The notes below the pieces were generated by a model. It saw nothing but the letters and a program-made list of their open reading frames with translations, was not told the DNA's origin and made no database searches. Below are positions 34,818-44,800 of a stretch of 64,000 bases of DNA, in pieces. The position numbers and the translations under genes were made by a program. This DNA is from Algoriphagus sp. Y33 (GTDB lineage: Bacteria > Bacteroidota > Bacteroidia > Cytophagales > Cyclobacteriaceae), in assembly GCF_014838715.1 (NCBI RefSeq), contig NZ_CP061947.1:5446001-5510000 (forward strand), in the 5' to 3' direction. Within the stretch, counting starts at the first letter, position 1. Each line of letters begins with the position of its first letter.

Positions 34818-35333
34818 ATGAAAATAGAAAAGAACACAGTGGTAGCACTGTGCTATGACCTAAAAGTAGATGATGGAGAGACGGGTATGGTTCCTTATGA
34901 AAATGTGCCTGAGGATAAGCCCTTTTATTTTTTGTTTAATGCAGGAGAGGTATTTCCCAAATTTGAAGAGGCATTACTTGGCAAATCTGCAGGAGAGGAA
35001 TTTTCTGTGCTTCTAGGCTTTGATGATGCTTATGGGGATTATATCGAAGAGAAAAAAACGATCATTCCGAAAGCTAATTTTAAAGAAAAAGGAAAGAAAA
35101 ATAAGGATCTTCTTCGTGTAGGCAATGTAATTCCTATGCAGGATAACAAGGGAGGGCAGATCCGTGGAGAGATTACCAAGATTGATTACAAAGGGGTTCA
35201 TATGGACTTTAATCCACCGCTGGCCGGGTATGATTTGTTCTTTGAGGGAAAGATCATTGCCGTGCGGGATGCGCTTCCTGAAGAACTCGAACATGGACAC
35301 GCCCATGGTCCGGATGGACATCACCACCATTGA
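34818..35333 (+). CDS. FKBP-type peptidyl-prolyl isomerase, SlyD-like
   Basis: A 171-residue protein with the FKBP fold interrupted by an insert-in-flap segment, as in SlyD: VALCYDLKVDD, VPEDKPFYFLFNAGEVFPKFEEALLGKSAGEEFSVLLGFDDAYG. The tail EHGHAHGPDGHHHH is a histidine-rich metal-binding end like that of SlyD, which folds proteins and stores nickel. The start codon lies at the 3' edge of a dispersed repeat and is overlapped by a small upstream ORF. Symbol withheld, as the domain order is only SlyD-like. Confidence 0.8.
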   Translation: MKIEKNTVVALCYDLKVDDGETGMVPYENVPEDKPFYFLFNAGEVFPKFEEALLGKSAGEEFSVLLGFDDAYGDYIEEKKTIIPKANFKEKGKKNKDLLRVGNVIPMQDNKGGQIRGEITKIDYKGVHMDFNPPLAGYDLFFEGKIIAVRDALPEELEHGHAHGPDGHHHH

Positions 35334-35355
35334 CTATCTCAATGAGGCTGTATTC

Positions 35356-35467
35356 GTCACATTGAGCAGCTTGCCTCGTTGTGGCGGGAAGTCGAAATAT
35401 GCTTAAAAAATGGCACTAAAAGGGCTTCGACTCTCATGCCTTCGGCAGACTGGCTGCTTAGCCTGAC
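35356..35467 (+). repeat. MITE-like intergenic repeat, copy 1
   Basis: Begins GTCACATTGAGCAGCTTGCC and carries GTGGCGGGAAGTCGAAAT, GGGCTTCGACT and the end TGGCTGCTTAGCCTGAC. A second copy is at 54924-55031, where the ends form clear imperfect inverted repeats. Located after slyD with no coding frame; the bases to 35576 hold nothing else recognised. Confidence 0.6.
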
Positions 35468-35576
35468 AGGAAAAACTAGCCATGAGAGAGACAGCCACAT
35501 TTTCTGTATAGCAGGCAGGGGACAGTTGCAATAGTTTTGAACTAGGGATTAGTTCTAACTTTGGTCAAGGATGTTA

Positions 35577-36428
35577 TTATTGATTTGAGCGAGCTACTAA
35601 AGTTGCTTGTTCGTCCGCCAAAACTTTTAGACCTTCTATACGCCCGGAGTTGTAAAGCTTCAAGGCTTTACTTAATTGGGAAGATGCTTTTTCAAAGCTT
35701 TGCTCATTAAAATGAGAGATCGCATCATTATAGTATTGTAAACCGGCCAATTGGGCGAGATTGACTTTTCTGAAAATGGTGTTATCTGATAAATCTACTT
35801 TTGGAGCCCCCAATCGTTGATTAAAAGACTTGGGACGCATGGAATCATCAGCTTTATATCCTTCTAGGTAAGAGGCGACTTCCGGGGGGGCCGTGATCAT
35901 TCCGCCTACAGGAAGTGTGCTTTCCAAAATGATGTCTTTATTTTCATGATATACCACTATAAATACATGATAATCTGTCTCGACGACTTTGTAATCAAAA
36001 TCGTAACGATCCAAAAGTAACGCCAGAGCGGCGGATGCGCTTACACAATCGTATAAGCCTATGCCAAGCATATCATTGAATGTAGCATGTTGCTCATAGG
36101 TCTTGAAGAGATGCTGGTGGGATTTCTGGAAGAGTTGGCGAAGTAGACTGATGTGTGTTCCTTTTTTATGGAATTTTTGATCCAATTCAGCTACTAAATC
36201 ATTCCATTTTTGGTCAGAAGGAGCACTTTCTGCCTGAACTGCTCTAAATAAAAAATAGGGATTCGCTTGCCCTGTCATCCACAGCTCCTTTTCCGAATTG
36301 CTGTCAAAGCGTAGTGTCTCAATAGCATTCTGAGCCATAGCATGGAGGCCTATGGTGGATAGAAGGATATATGTGAGGAGCGCTTTTTTCACCTTGAATG
36401 AAGCTAATGTTACTAAACATACGACCAA
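35577..36428 (-). CDS. Exported protein with transglutaminase-like core and C-terminal helical repeats
   Basis: A 283-residue protein with a signal peptide (ALLTYILLSTIGLHAMAQ). The middle has GLYDCVSASAALALLLDRY, then TDYHVFIVVYHENKDIILESTLP: a Cys at a helix start followed by a strand with His, the layout of transglutaminase-like folds. The end looks like a TPR pair (YNDAISHFNEQSFEKASSQLSKALKLY). Enzyme activity is not certain. Two starts are possible: ATG 36428, or GTG 36392 (VKKALLTYILL), which gives a more standard signal peptide. No named family recognised; stands alone. Confidence 0.65.
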   Translation of the reverse strand: MVVCLVTLASFKVKKALLTYILLSTIGLHAMAQNAIETLRFDSNSEKELWMTGQANPYFLFRAVQAESAPSDQKWNDLVAELDQKFHKKGTHISLLRQLFQKSHQHLFKTYEQHATFNDMLGIGLYDCVSASAALALLLDRYDFDYKVVETDYHVFIVVYHENKDIILESTLPVGGMITAPPEVASYLEGYKADDSMRPKSFNQRLGAPKVDLSDNTIFRKVNLAQLAGLQYYNDAISHFNEQSFEKASSQLSKALKLYNSGRIEGLKVLADEQATLVARSNQ

Positions 36429-36928
36429 TGTAATGTAAAGTTAATAATTTGGTAACATTATAGCGAATAGTTCTCCAAAACTTAACATTGGACGATCTGA
36501 CGATCAGTCGTTTGTAAGGAGTTTCAGTTGACAGGGCTCATTTGCTTTCTGGCTTCATTCCGTAGAATTGGTGATTTAAAGAGTAGAAATAAGGGTAAGA
36601 GAAGACGGCCATATATTTCGGAAGACGTGATTATTCACGGTGCGGGATTCTCGCGGATCGAGTTCGGGACGGGTTATCGACTATTGAAAAAACAAAATAT
36701 GATCATATGAAAGTGTCAGATAGGGCCTGGCGTTTAGGATTAGTACCGTGGACTAATCTAGCGAGTTCAAAAGGATAAAAGCATTTATTAACTTGCTCTA
36801 ACAAAAGCCGAAAGAACTGTGGGCAATGGCGATCTGGATGCAATAGGACTACAGAAGTGGAGTGACCACTTTCGTTAGTAGCCATTTAAAACAAACTGCA
36901 TCAAAACAACGCACCGACAAATTGACGA
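36429..36928. other. 500-bp stretch without a supported gene
   Basis: Open frames here (36528-36710 plus, 36703-36885 minus) lack protein-like character. An imperfect palindrome with core CTGA-CGA-TCAG lies near 36497-36507. The stretch marks the left side of an A/T-rich accessory region. Confidence 0.5.
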
Positions 36929-37621
36929 ATGAACGATAACGATACAAGACGACTTTCACGACTGACTGCGATTTTAACGCAATTGCAAACGAGACGACTT
37001 TTGACGGCGACAAACCTTGCAGAAAAATTCAATGTGAGTATTAGAACAATTTATCGCGACATAAGAGCTTTAGAACAAGCAGGAGTTCCCATTTTGACAG
37101 AAGATGGTAAAGGCTATACATTAATGGACGGCTATAAAATTCCTCCTGTAATGTTCACCTAAAACCAAGCAAATGCTTTAATTCTTGCAGAACAATTGGT
37201 TTTGAAAAATAAAGACACATCTTTCATAAAGGACTATTCAGAAGCAATTGACAAAATAAAGGCGGTTTTAAAACAGACGGACAAGGACAAAGCAAATTTA
37301 CTTGCCGACAGAACCCGCTTTGAACAAAACATAAACAGAGAAAGAAGCAGCAACAACATTTCTGAATTACAACAAGCGCTCACGAACTTTCATCTAATCA
37401 GAATAGACTACACCAACGGGCAAAACATCTCAACAAGTCGAATAGTTGAGCCATTCGCATTAATTAGTACAACAGAAAATTGGCTACTCATTGCTTGGTG
37501 TCGTTTGCGAAAAGAATTTAGATATTTCCGTTTGGACAGAATCACGAAAATGCATGTCCTTACGGAGAAATTTGAGCAACATAAAATGACCTTACAAGAA
37601 TACTTCGATAAATTTTACTAA
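36929..37621 (+). pseudogene. YafY/WYL-type HTH regulator interrupted by an in-frame stop
   Basis: Both halves lie in one frame. The first (36929-37162) is an HTH_11 domain, RLSRLTAILTQLQTRRLLTA then FNVSIRTIYRDIRALEQAGVPI and the linker KIPPVMFT. A TAA at 37160-37162 follows, and the same frame continues NQANALILAEQLVL to the WYL domain (RIDYTNGQ; RIVEPFALISTTENWLLIAWCRLRKEFRYFRLDRI). A GAA-to-TAA change explains it, since homologues have Glu or a similar residue after MFT. It sits upstream of a RidA gene in the same direction and probably once regulated it. Confidence 0.85.
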
Positions 37622-37710
37622 TCCTTTTTCGACCTCTGACATAGGGTTGTCATATGACCATTTTACTTTTGAATTGTCAATAACGACAAACAATTTTAAA
37701 AAAAAGTAAA

Positions 37711-38103
37711 ATGGAAAAGATGACATTCGACCCTTGGGCTTGGGGTAAAAGCACAAATTCAGTACAAGCTGTAGAGGTTAAAAATGTAGAAGGTACACTG
37801 TACTGTTCAGGACAAGTAGCTATAGACGCTAATGGAATTCCAAGCTCTGCTGATATGCGAAGCCAGCTTATTCAGACAATCGCAAATTTGGAACAATTAA
37901 TAAGTGAATCGGGCTATGAGTGTAAAAACATCGTAAGACTAAATATTTATACGACCGACATGAACGAGTTTTTTACAACGTGTATGGATGTGTATGTTCC
38001 ATTTCTTCAACAATATGGCATACAACAGGCCACAACAGGGTTCGAAGTAAAAGGACTTTTTGCAACTTGTACCATAGAGTTAGAGGCCACGGTTGTTAAA
38101 TGA
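37711..38103 (+). CDS. RidA/YjgF family enamine or imine deaminase-like protein
   Basis: A 130-residue protein of the RidA superfamily: TLYCSGQVAIDANG near residue 30, QTIANLEQLISESGYECKNIVRLNIYTTDMNEF, and IELEATVV at the end. The classical substrate-binding Arg of RidA (in the R-x-x-V-x-V segment) corresponds to RLNIYTTD. RidA removes reactive enamines made by PLP enzymes; this divergent member may act on another imine. The upstream regulator is broken, and a small membrane protein follows 26 bp later, so the three formed one unit. Confidence 0.85.
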   Translation: MEKMTFDPWAWGKSTNSVQAVEVKNVEGTLYCSGQVAIDANGIPSSADMRSQLIQTIANLEQLISESGYECKNIVRLNIYTTDMNEFFTTCMDVYVPFLQQYGIQQATTGFEVKGLFATCTIELEATVVK

Positions 38104-38129
38104 ATTAGCTTTCAAAAGAAACAAAAGAT

Positions 38130-38480
38130 ATGATAAATTCAATTTCAGAAATTAATTGGCTTGGCGTATTTGCGGCTTTCGTGCCTTATTTTATGCTTGG
38201 TGCATTATGGTTTACATTACTTTTCAAAAAGCAATACCTAATTTCACTGGGAAAAGAAAACCAAGCAGACCAAAAACCTGCACCTATTTTTATAATAGGT
38301 CCAGCAATTTGTTCGTTTGTTATTACAATTACTACTGCAATTTTAATATATGCTTTAAAAATTGATTCTTACCAATCTGCCATTGAATTGTCATTGATTG
38401 TAGGCATTGGATATTTAGTTGCCAATACAGTAAACATAGCCATCAATCCCAATATCCCGAAACCAGACAAAAGCGAATAG
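38130..38480 (+). CDS. DUF1761 membrane protein, short at the C-terminus
   Basis: A 116-residue membrane protein beginning INWLGVFAAFVPYFMLGALWFTLLFKKQYL, the DUF1761 signature, with three hydrophobic segments. DUF1761 proteins usually end in a fourth segment of about 25 residues; here the frame turns into PNIPKPDKSE and stops, so the end appears replaced or lost. Function of the family is unknown. It follows RidA by 26 bp and is likely co-transcribed with it. Confidence 0.75.
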   Translation: MINSISEINWLGVFAAFVPYFMLGALWFTLLFKKQYLISLGKENQADQKPAPIFIIGPAICSFVITITTAILIYALKIDSYQSAIELSLIVGIGYLVANTVNIAINPNIPKPDKSE

Positions 38481-38801
38481 CTGAAATAGTGGAAAATGCT
38501 ATGGGAGGAAACCTTAAACCGAAGAATTAGGATAGGAAAAGTAAACGTAGTAAAAATTAGAATGGTTATAGTGGAGCTTTGCGGACTTAGTTATGAAAGA
38601 AAAATAGTTCGCTTGGTCGAAAATCTAAACGTGCAAGAAGAACTTTTGAACAATTGTTAGAGTTATAATTACTTTTGTTTAGCAAAAATAAAATCAATTT
38701 AACATGAAATGGACATGATGATTTTATTCAAATAATCCCAATAGGGAATGGATAAAGTAATCTTGTGAGTCCCAGGCCAATTAAGAACTTACATTACATA
38801 T
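38481..38801 (+). other. 321-bp gap with possible gene debris
   Basis: Short coding-looking pieces remain, for example MVIVELCGLSYERKIVRLVE near 38562-38620, ended by TAG, but no full gene. A/T-rich, continuing the accessory stretch. Confidence 0.4.
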
Positions 38802-39155
38802 ATGAAATCATTGTTGAAATTAGAGGAGATTGCTTTGTTTTTGTTTTGCATATTTCTATTCAACAATTTAAATTTTTCATGGTGGTGGTTTCCTGCCCTA
38901 TTATTATTGCCTGACATTGGGATGATGGGTTACCTAATTAATCCCAAAGTTGGAGCATTCACTTACAACTTGTTACATCATCGTTTTGTAGCAGCATTAG
39001 TTGCTTGCTATGCATTGACTTATGATGATGACTATTGGAAACTAGCAGCAATCATTCTTTTTGCCCATATTTCGTTTGACAGAGCATTGGGATATGGCTT
39101 GAAATACTATGATAGCTTTAGCAATACTCATTTGGGAATAATAGGTAAAAAGTAG
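38802..39155 (+). CDS. DUF4260 small membrane protein
   Basis: A 117-residue membrane protein with about four hydrophobic segments and the DUF4260 pattern: LKLEEIALFLFCIFLF, WWWFPALLLLPDIGMMGY, NPKVGAFTYNLLHHR and ALGYGLKYYDSFSNTHLGIIGK. Function unknown. It stands alone between debris and a bidirectional terminator, typical of mobile accessory cargo in Bacteroidota and other bacteria. Confidence 0.85.
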   Translation: MKSLLKLEEIALFLFCIFLFNNLNFSWWWFPALLLLPDIGMMGYLINPKVGAFTYNLLHHRFVAALVACYALTYDDDYWKLAAIILFAHISFDRALGYGLKYYDSFSNTHLGIIGKK

Positions 39156-39243
39156 GAGTGGATTTTGCTTATATTCGAAGACTTATCTTTGGCTTTTTCC
39201 ATGAGTTTATCTTTCTTGTTTTTTATTTTATAAGTTTATCAAC

Positions 39244-39277
39244 AAAACCTATGGCAGGAATAGGGCCATAGGTTTTT
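39244..39277. terminator. Bidirectional terminator between DUF4260 and SDR genes
   Basis: AAACCTATGGC (39245-39255) and GCCATAGGTTT (39265-39275) form an 11-bp perfect stem with a 9-nt loop; T-runs on both sides. Confidence 0.85.
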
Positions 39278-39293
39278 GATTTTGTCTACATAT

Positions 39294-40067
39294 TTACCAT
39301 GGTACAAGGTTGTTTTCTCCGGAAAAATCTGGGGGTCCGGTAAAACTTCCTGTTGGCAGATCTTCTGCCAATGCCACTCTTATCGGTTCAAGAGAACCTT
39401 CTTCCACTGTATCAGTTCCTTGAAAATTGTTGAGTGCCGTGGCGGTAAAACCCGGACTAACCAGATGGACTTTGATGTTGGAATCTTCCAACTCATTAGC
39501 CAAAGAAAGGAAAACCCCATTTAGCGCAGTTTTTGAAGCACCATATACCGCATCAAATCCTGAACGGTAAGGATTGGCAGGGTTTGAATTTAACCCTAGA
39601 GAGCCTAAGGCACTGGAAACTGTAACAATACGTGCTGCTGCTGCTTTTTTCAACAATGGTAAAATAGCCTGCGTTAAAGCGAGTGTTCCAAACACATTGG
39701 TTTCCCAAACGGTTTTCATCTCACTTATCGGTGCAATGCTGGCACGTTGTGCTCCAAGTATCTCTTCCATGGTGCGTCCCGCTTTACCGGCGTGTGAGAC
39801 GGCTGCGTTATTGACTAGTAAAGTAAGATATCCAAATTCACTTTCTATTTGCGCTACAGCCTTATTGATGGAATTTTTGTCAGCAATATCCAGTTGAATT
39901 GCTTTTGCGTTATTACCAATTTCGGTTGCGGCTGTTTCCCCTTTTTGTAAATTACGGGCACCTATATACACCCTATAGCCATTCTCTACAAGGGCTTTGG
40001 CTATTTGAAAACCAATACCGGTATTTGCACCCGTTACGAGTGCTGTTTTCGTGTCATTTGTTTGCAT
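39294..40067 (-). CDS. Short-chain dehydrogenase/reductase
   Basis: A 257-residue classical SDR: cofactor motif TGANTGIGF (residues 12-20), NNAAVSHAG, the catalytic Ser in TVSSALGS and YGASK (Tyr-x-x-x-Lys). GARNLQKG after strand 2 has an Arg expected to favour NADP. Substrate unknown. It is transcribed toward the terminator at 39244. Upstream, TTGTAGCC is repeated 21 bp apart, a likely regulator site; no regulator gene survives next to it. Confidence 0.92.
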   Translation of the reverse strand: MQTNDTKTALVTGANTGIGFQIAKALVENGYRVYIGARNLQKGETAATEIGNNAKAIQLDIADKNSINKAVAQIESEFGYLTLLVNNAAVSHAGKAGRTMEEILGAQRASIAPISEMKTVWETNVFGTLALTQAILPLLKKAAAARIVTVSSALGSLGLNSNPANPYRSGFDAVYGASKTALNGVFLSLANELEDSNIKVHLVSPGFTATALNNFQGTDTVEEGSLEPIRVALAEDLPTGSFTGPPDFSGENNLVPW

Positions 40068-40107
40068 TATTTTTCAATAGTTGATTTAGTACAGCAAAAT
40101 TCATTAT

Positions 40108-40150
40108 TGGCTATAACATCCTTGTAGCCAAATCAGGGACATTTGTAGCC
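40108..40150. promoter_or_regulatory. Operator-like repeats upstream of the SDR gene
   Basis: TTGTAGCC occurs at 40122-40129 and 40143-40150, 21 bp apart (two helical turns). TGGCTA (40108-40113) and TAGCCA (40125-40130) form an inverted repeat with 11 bp between. Such arrangements suit a dimeric regulator; HxlR or TetR types often control SDR genes. Confidence 0.4.
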
Positions 40151-41286
40151 TAATTGAGGAAAGTGAGTGTCCTATTGATATGGCAATCTTACTTTTTTGC
40201 AAAAGTAATTTTGGCATCTTTTTTAACTAGTCAAGCACTTTGATTTCCTCTAATGGAGAAGAATAAACTAATTAGGAATCGTTGCGATTAATTTATTGAA
40301 AATGGGATAATGGTTACTTCCATTACAAAGAAGGCCCAAGCTTACTGCAGAATTCATTAATCTACACTGATAGTGCTGGGTGGGGTTCTGACCAATGTCC
40401 CTGCCCGTTCTTACTGTACTTTATCGATAACCTTCCAGGTTTCGCAAACTCCGAATTTTAGACTGGAATTCCGCAGATCAGAGCGCAATGATTGTCGGGA
40501 ATGTAATCATGGTTTTATGGGCTTTCCTATTAATCCAGATCTTTAAATCCTCCTTGGCAGAAACTTTCGTTTACCACTTTTCCTTGTGGCCGAGGCAATG
40601 ACCTTTTTTGTTGTTTTACCGGGCATTCCATCCTTCGTTCCTCAGGATTCCATACCCGGCTACAAAGCTTCCATCCCGCTGGGGTTGCTGGGCTACTCAT
40701 ATCTTCTTGTCGCCACGAACGGTTGGATTTTCGGTTACAAAGTCAATCATGATTGTTTAAGAACAGTACAGCGGATTGAAAGCAGAATATCTTCCGGCAG
40801 CCCTTTTGTCACATTCTGTAATTCCATCGATTAATCGGTATTGTCATACTTTTGTCATAAAAATGCTAAAGATTATGGATGAGGAATATCCCTATTCATT
40901 TGATAGGTTTTACTGATAAAAGGTGTGGCTTTATGTGTTTTTTGCCGCCTACCATCTATTCTTTTTTCCCCTTCTGACAAAGTCTAAGTTGAACTTAATA
41001 TTAGAGACTAGCTTGAGCATAGATTGTATCTACGTTCACAAATCAGAGAGAATTTGTGTTCTATTTTGGCCGCCTGAAGGTTACATGGCTGTCGGTATTG
41101 CTTCGTTTCTACAGAATTTTAGAGACAAATCAATTTAGATTCTCCCCGCACTACCTATTAACCTTTAACTATAAATACATAACCTATCAGCCGACACCCT
41201 TAACCCCATATTCCCTTCATGCATTTCTTTGATCCCCAATCTTCATATCTTTCGATTCACATCACATCTTCGAACCAATAAATGGA
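40151..41286. other. 1.1-kb stretch without a supported gene
   Basis: Frames at 40586-40834 (GTG start) and 40923-41138 are open but match nothing recognised. A short frame near 40490-40600 (MIVGNVIMVLWAFLLIQIF) could be a remnant of a membrane protein. A palindrome AACCT-TCC-AGGTT lies at 40429-40441. This is probably degraded accessory DNA. Confidence 0.5.
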
Positions 41287-41760
41287 TTATTCGTGATGGT
41301 AGGGTTCGTTTCGAAGAATTGTGAATCCCCGGTATAATTGCTCGATGAAAAATGGACGGATCATCTGATGGGAAAAAGTCATTTTGGAGATGGAAAGTTT
41401 GCCGTTTGCCCTTGCGTAAACTCCCTCAGAAAAGCCGTATGGGCCTCCGATGACGAAAATAAGCTGTTTCAAGCCCGAATTCATTTTCTTCTGAAGGAAC
41501 TGGGAAAAATCCATCGAACTGTAGCCTTTGCCATGTTCATCCAGTAAGATCAGTTCATCGGAAGGAACTAGTTTCTTTAGAATCAATTCCCCCTCTTTTT
41601 CTTTCTGAAGTGTTTCTGAAAGTGATTTGGTGCTTTTGAGATCAGGAATAACGTCAAATTCAAACTTGATGTAAAAATTCAGACGTTTGCTGTATTCCTC
41701 TATCAGAGAAAGGATTGCTTGATTGTCAGTCTTGCCGATTGCGATCAGTTTGATGGTCAT
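41287..41760 (-). CDS. rlmH: 23S rRNA (pseudouridine-1915 N3)-methyltransferase
   Basis: A 157-residue SPOUT enzyme that methylates pseudouridine 1915 in helix 69 of 23S rRNA. MTIKLIAIGKTDNQAI opens the protein; LILLDEHGKGYSSMDFSQFLQKK and FVIGGPYGFSEGVYARA form the SAM-binding knot; SKMTFSHQMIRPFFIEQLYRGFTILRNEPYHHE is the nearly invariant end. I take ATG 41760, not the TTG two codons upstream. Length and end match the family exactly. Confidence 0.96.
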   Translation of the reverse strand: MTIKLIAIGKTDNQAILSLIEEYSKRLNFYIKFEFDVIPDLKSTKSLSETLQKEKEGELILKKLVPSDELILLDEHGKGYSSMDFSQFLQKKMNSGLKQLIFVIGGPYGFSEGVYARANGKLSISKMTFSHQMIRPFFIEQLYRGFTILRNEPYHHE

Positions 41761-41855
41761 GCACAAAAATAAGTAATACTGCCCGTAGTATTTTTCCTTT
41801 CCTATTTCAGGGAATAAACTTAATTTCCTTTTACAAACATGTTGAACCCCGATAT

Positions 41856-44800
41856 ATGAAAAAATTTATAACTGCTTTCACGCTTTTCTGTGGAGTCAAT
41901 CTGGGATTTGCCCAATCCTCAGCCCCCTTTTTTATTCTTGATCCCACGCTGACGCCGGATGCTAAGGAAATTGTTTTCAGCTTTGAGGGAGATCTTTGGA
42001 AAGTTCCTGTGAACGGAGGTTCTTCATTGCGTTTGACTGCTATGGAAGGGATCGAGAGCAAGCCGGCGGTCTCCCCAGATGGAAAATGGCTGGCATTTAC
42101 TTCTGAGCAGTATGGCAACAAAGACATTTTTCTAATGCCGATGGAGGGTGGGGAAATACGGCAATTGACATTCCATGAGGCGGCAGATGAAGTGGAATCC
42201 TGGAGCTGGGAGAGTGATAAGATTTATTTTACTTCCAATCGCTACAATAACTTTTCGACCTATGAAATCGAACTAACCGGTTCTACACCAAAGCGACTTT
42301 TTCCACATTATTTCAATACCGTTCACGGAGCGGTAGTCCAGCCCAATACAGGGGAAATTTACTTCAACGAAACATGGGAAAGCAAGAATTTTGCTCACAG
42401 AAAACGCTACAAAGGAGAATACAACCCCGATATTAAGTCTTACAATCCGGCAACGAAGAAGTTTTCGCAGTACACAGACTACGAAGGGAAGGACTTTGGA
42501 GCGACCATAGATCGAAATGGAAACGTGTATTTTCAATCCGATGAGGCCAACGGAGAATATAACTTATACACATTTAAGGAAACTGCCAAAACACAGTTGA
42601 CAGACTTCCCGGCTTCTATCATGTGGCCAAAGGTGAGTGCAAACGGGGAGAAAATTGTCTTTCGAAAGGATTATCAGGTTTTTGTCTATGATGTAGAAAC
42701 AGGCAACACCTCTCAGCCGATCATTTCCATCTATCAAAACCAAACACTCCAAAAGGAGCTTACGCGGCAGGTAGCCGGAAATATTGCCAATTTTGATGTG
42801 TCGCCCGATGGGAATAAGATGGCTTTTGTGTCCCGGGGTGTTCTTTTTATCTCAGATGTAAAAGGGAAATTTGTGCAGAAAATTCCTACAGATCCAAAAG
42901 AAGCTGTGGGAGAAGTGAAGTGGCTGGCAGACAACAAAACACTTATTTATTCACGTACGGTCAAGGGATATCATAATTGGTTCACTACCTCAGCCCAAAA
43001 TCCCAAAGAGGAGAAGCAACTGACTGATGATAAATTCAAGAATCGTCAACTGACGTTGAATAAGGATCGAACACTCGGAATATACATAGGTGGAAGAAAT
43101 GAAGTGCGTGAGATAGATCTCAAAACAATGAATAGCAAAACACTCGTCGAAGATGAGCTATGGGGACTTTACACTCCAAATGCCTACCTATCGCCGGATG
43201 ATGAATACGTGGTTTTCAGTCCAATCCGGAATTTTGAGCGGGAAGTGATCGTCTATCACAGAGCGTCTCGGAAGACTATCAACTTAACAGAGACATTCGT
43301 GACAGAAACATCACCTTATTGGTCTCCCGATGGCAAATACATTTACTTTTCCTCAGATCGTACCCATGCGAGTTATCCTTATGGAACTACTGATGCGCAT
43401 ATTTACAGGATGAAGCTGGATAAGTTTGCGGAGCTATTCAAGTCGGATAAAGTCGCAGCATTATTCAAAGAAGAGTCAGCCGATGACGAAAAGAAAAAGG
43501 AAGATAGGGAAAAAGATAACAAGGAAAAGGAAGATAAGTCTTCTCCGAAAGTAAAGATCACCCTGGGAGACTTAATGGATAGATTGGAACTGGTAGGCCC
43601 GTCTTTTGGGCAGCAGTCCAGTCCTGTGGTTCATCAAAAAGAGGACAAAATATGGGTCTTCTATACCTCAAATCATGATCAGGGAGATTCCAAACTGTGG
43701 AAGACTACCTTGGAGGATTTTGAAAAAACCAAAACGGAGAAAGTCAGTGATGACAAAGTCTACGGTTTTGAACTGGTAGAGGCTAAAGATAAGATGTACC
43801 TATTGGCAGGGGGAAGAGTGTATACGCTTGATCCGGCGAGCAACAAGACAGAGGAAATTAAGATCTCTCAGGCTTTTGACAAGAAGCTGGGCGACGAGTT
43901 TGAACAGATGTATTACGAAGCTTGGGCCGGAATGGAGCAAAACTTCTATGACGGTGATTTTCATGGGGAAAGTTGGGAGGAGTTACGTGATCGCTATGCT
44001 GAGTTTTTACCATACGTAACCAGCCGTGAGCACCTCCGCACTATTTTCAATGATATGCTGGGTGAGTTGAATACCTCTCATTTTGGTTTTAACTCCTACG
44101 GGGAAGAAGAAAAAGGTTATTTCGGCACACGTTCGATGAATGCCGGGATAGTATTTGATGAGGACAAGCCATATACGGTCAACCGTGTTTTGAAGCACAG
44201 CCCTGCCGATCTTGAGCCTATGCCTGTAATGCCGGGAGATCAATTGTTGGCGGTAAATGGAGTGAAAATCGACCCAAATCTGAATAGAGAGCAATATTTT
44301 GCCGTGCCTACCATGACAGAGGAACTGACATTGACTTTTGACAGAAAGGGTGAGGAAGTCATGTTGAAAGTTCATCCTGCTTCCATGGGAGAAATGAAAA
44401 CTTGGCTTTACGATGAGTGGATGGATCAAAATGAAGCTTATGTGGACGGGAAGTCGGGGGATAAAATCTCATACATCCACATGAAGAATATGGGAGGAGG
44501 CGAGTTGCAGCATTTTCTGGAGAAAATGGTCTCTATGAAAGGTAATCGGGAGGGGCTTATCCTGGATCTGCGCTATAATACCGGAGGGAATGTCCACGAT
44601 AAAGTGCTGCAGTTTCTTAGCCAGAAGAACTATCTGCAATGGAAATACCGTGATGGTAAGCTGACGAACCAGCCGAATTTCTCTCCGGCTGACAAACCAA
44701 TTGTACTCCTAATCAATGAGCAATCCCTTTCGGATGCGGAGATGACCGCAGCAGGTTTCAAGGAATTGGGTTTGGGAACCATCGTAGGAACTGAAACCTA

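Noticed and set aside
40586..40834. 82-residue frame with GTG start in the 1.1-kb gap
   Set aside because: No recognised family, no partner genes, flanked by debris; kept only as part of the gap description.
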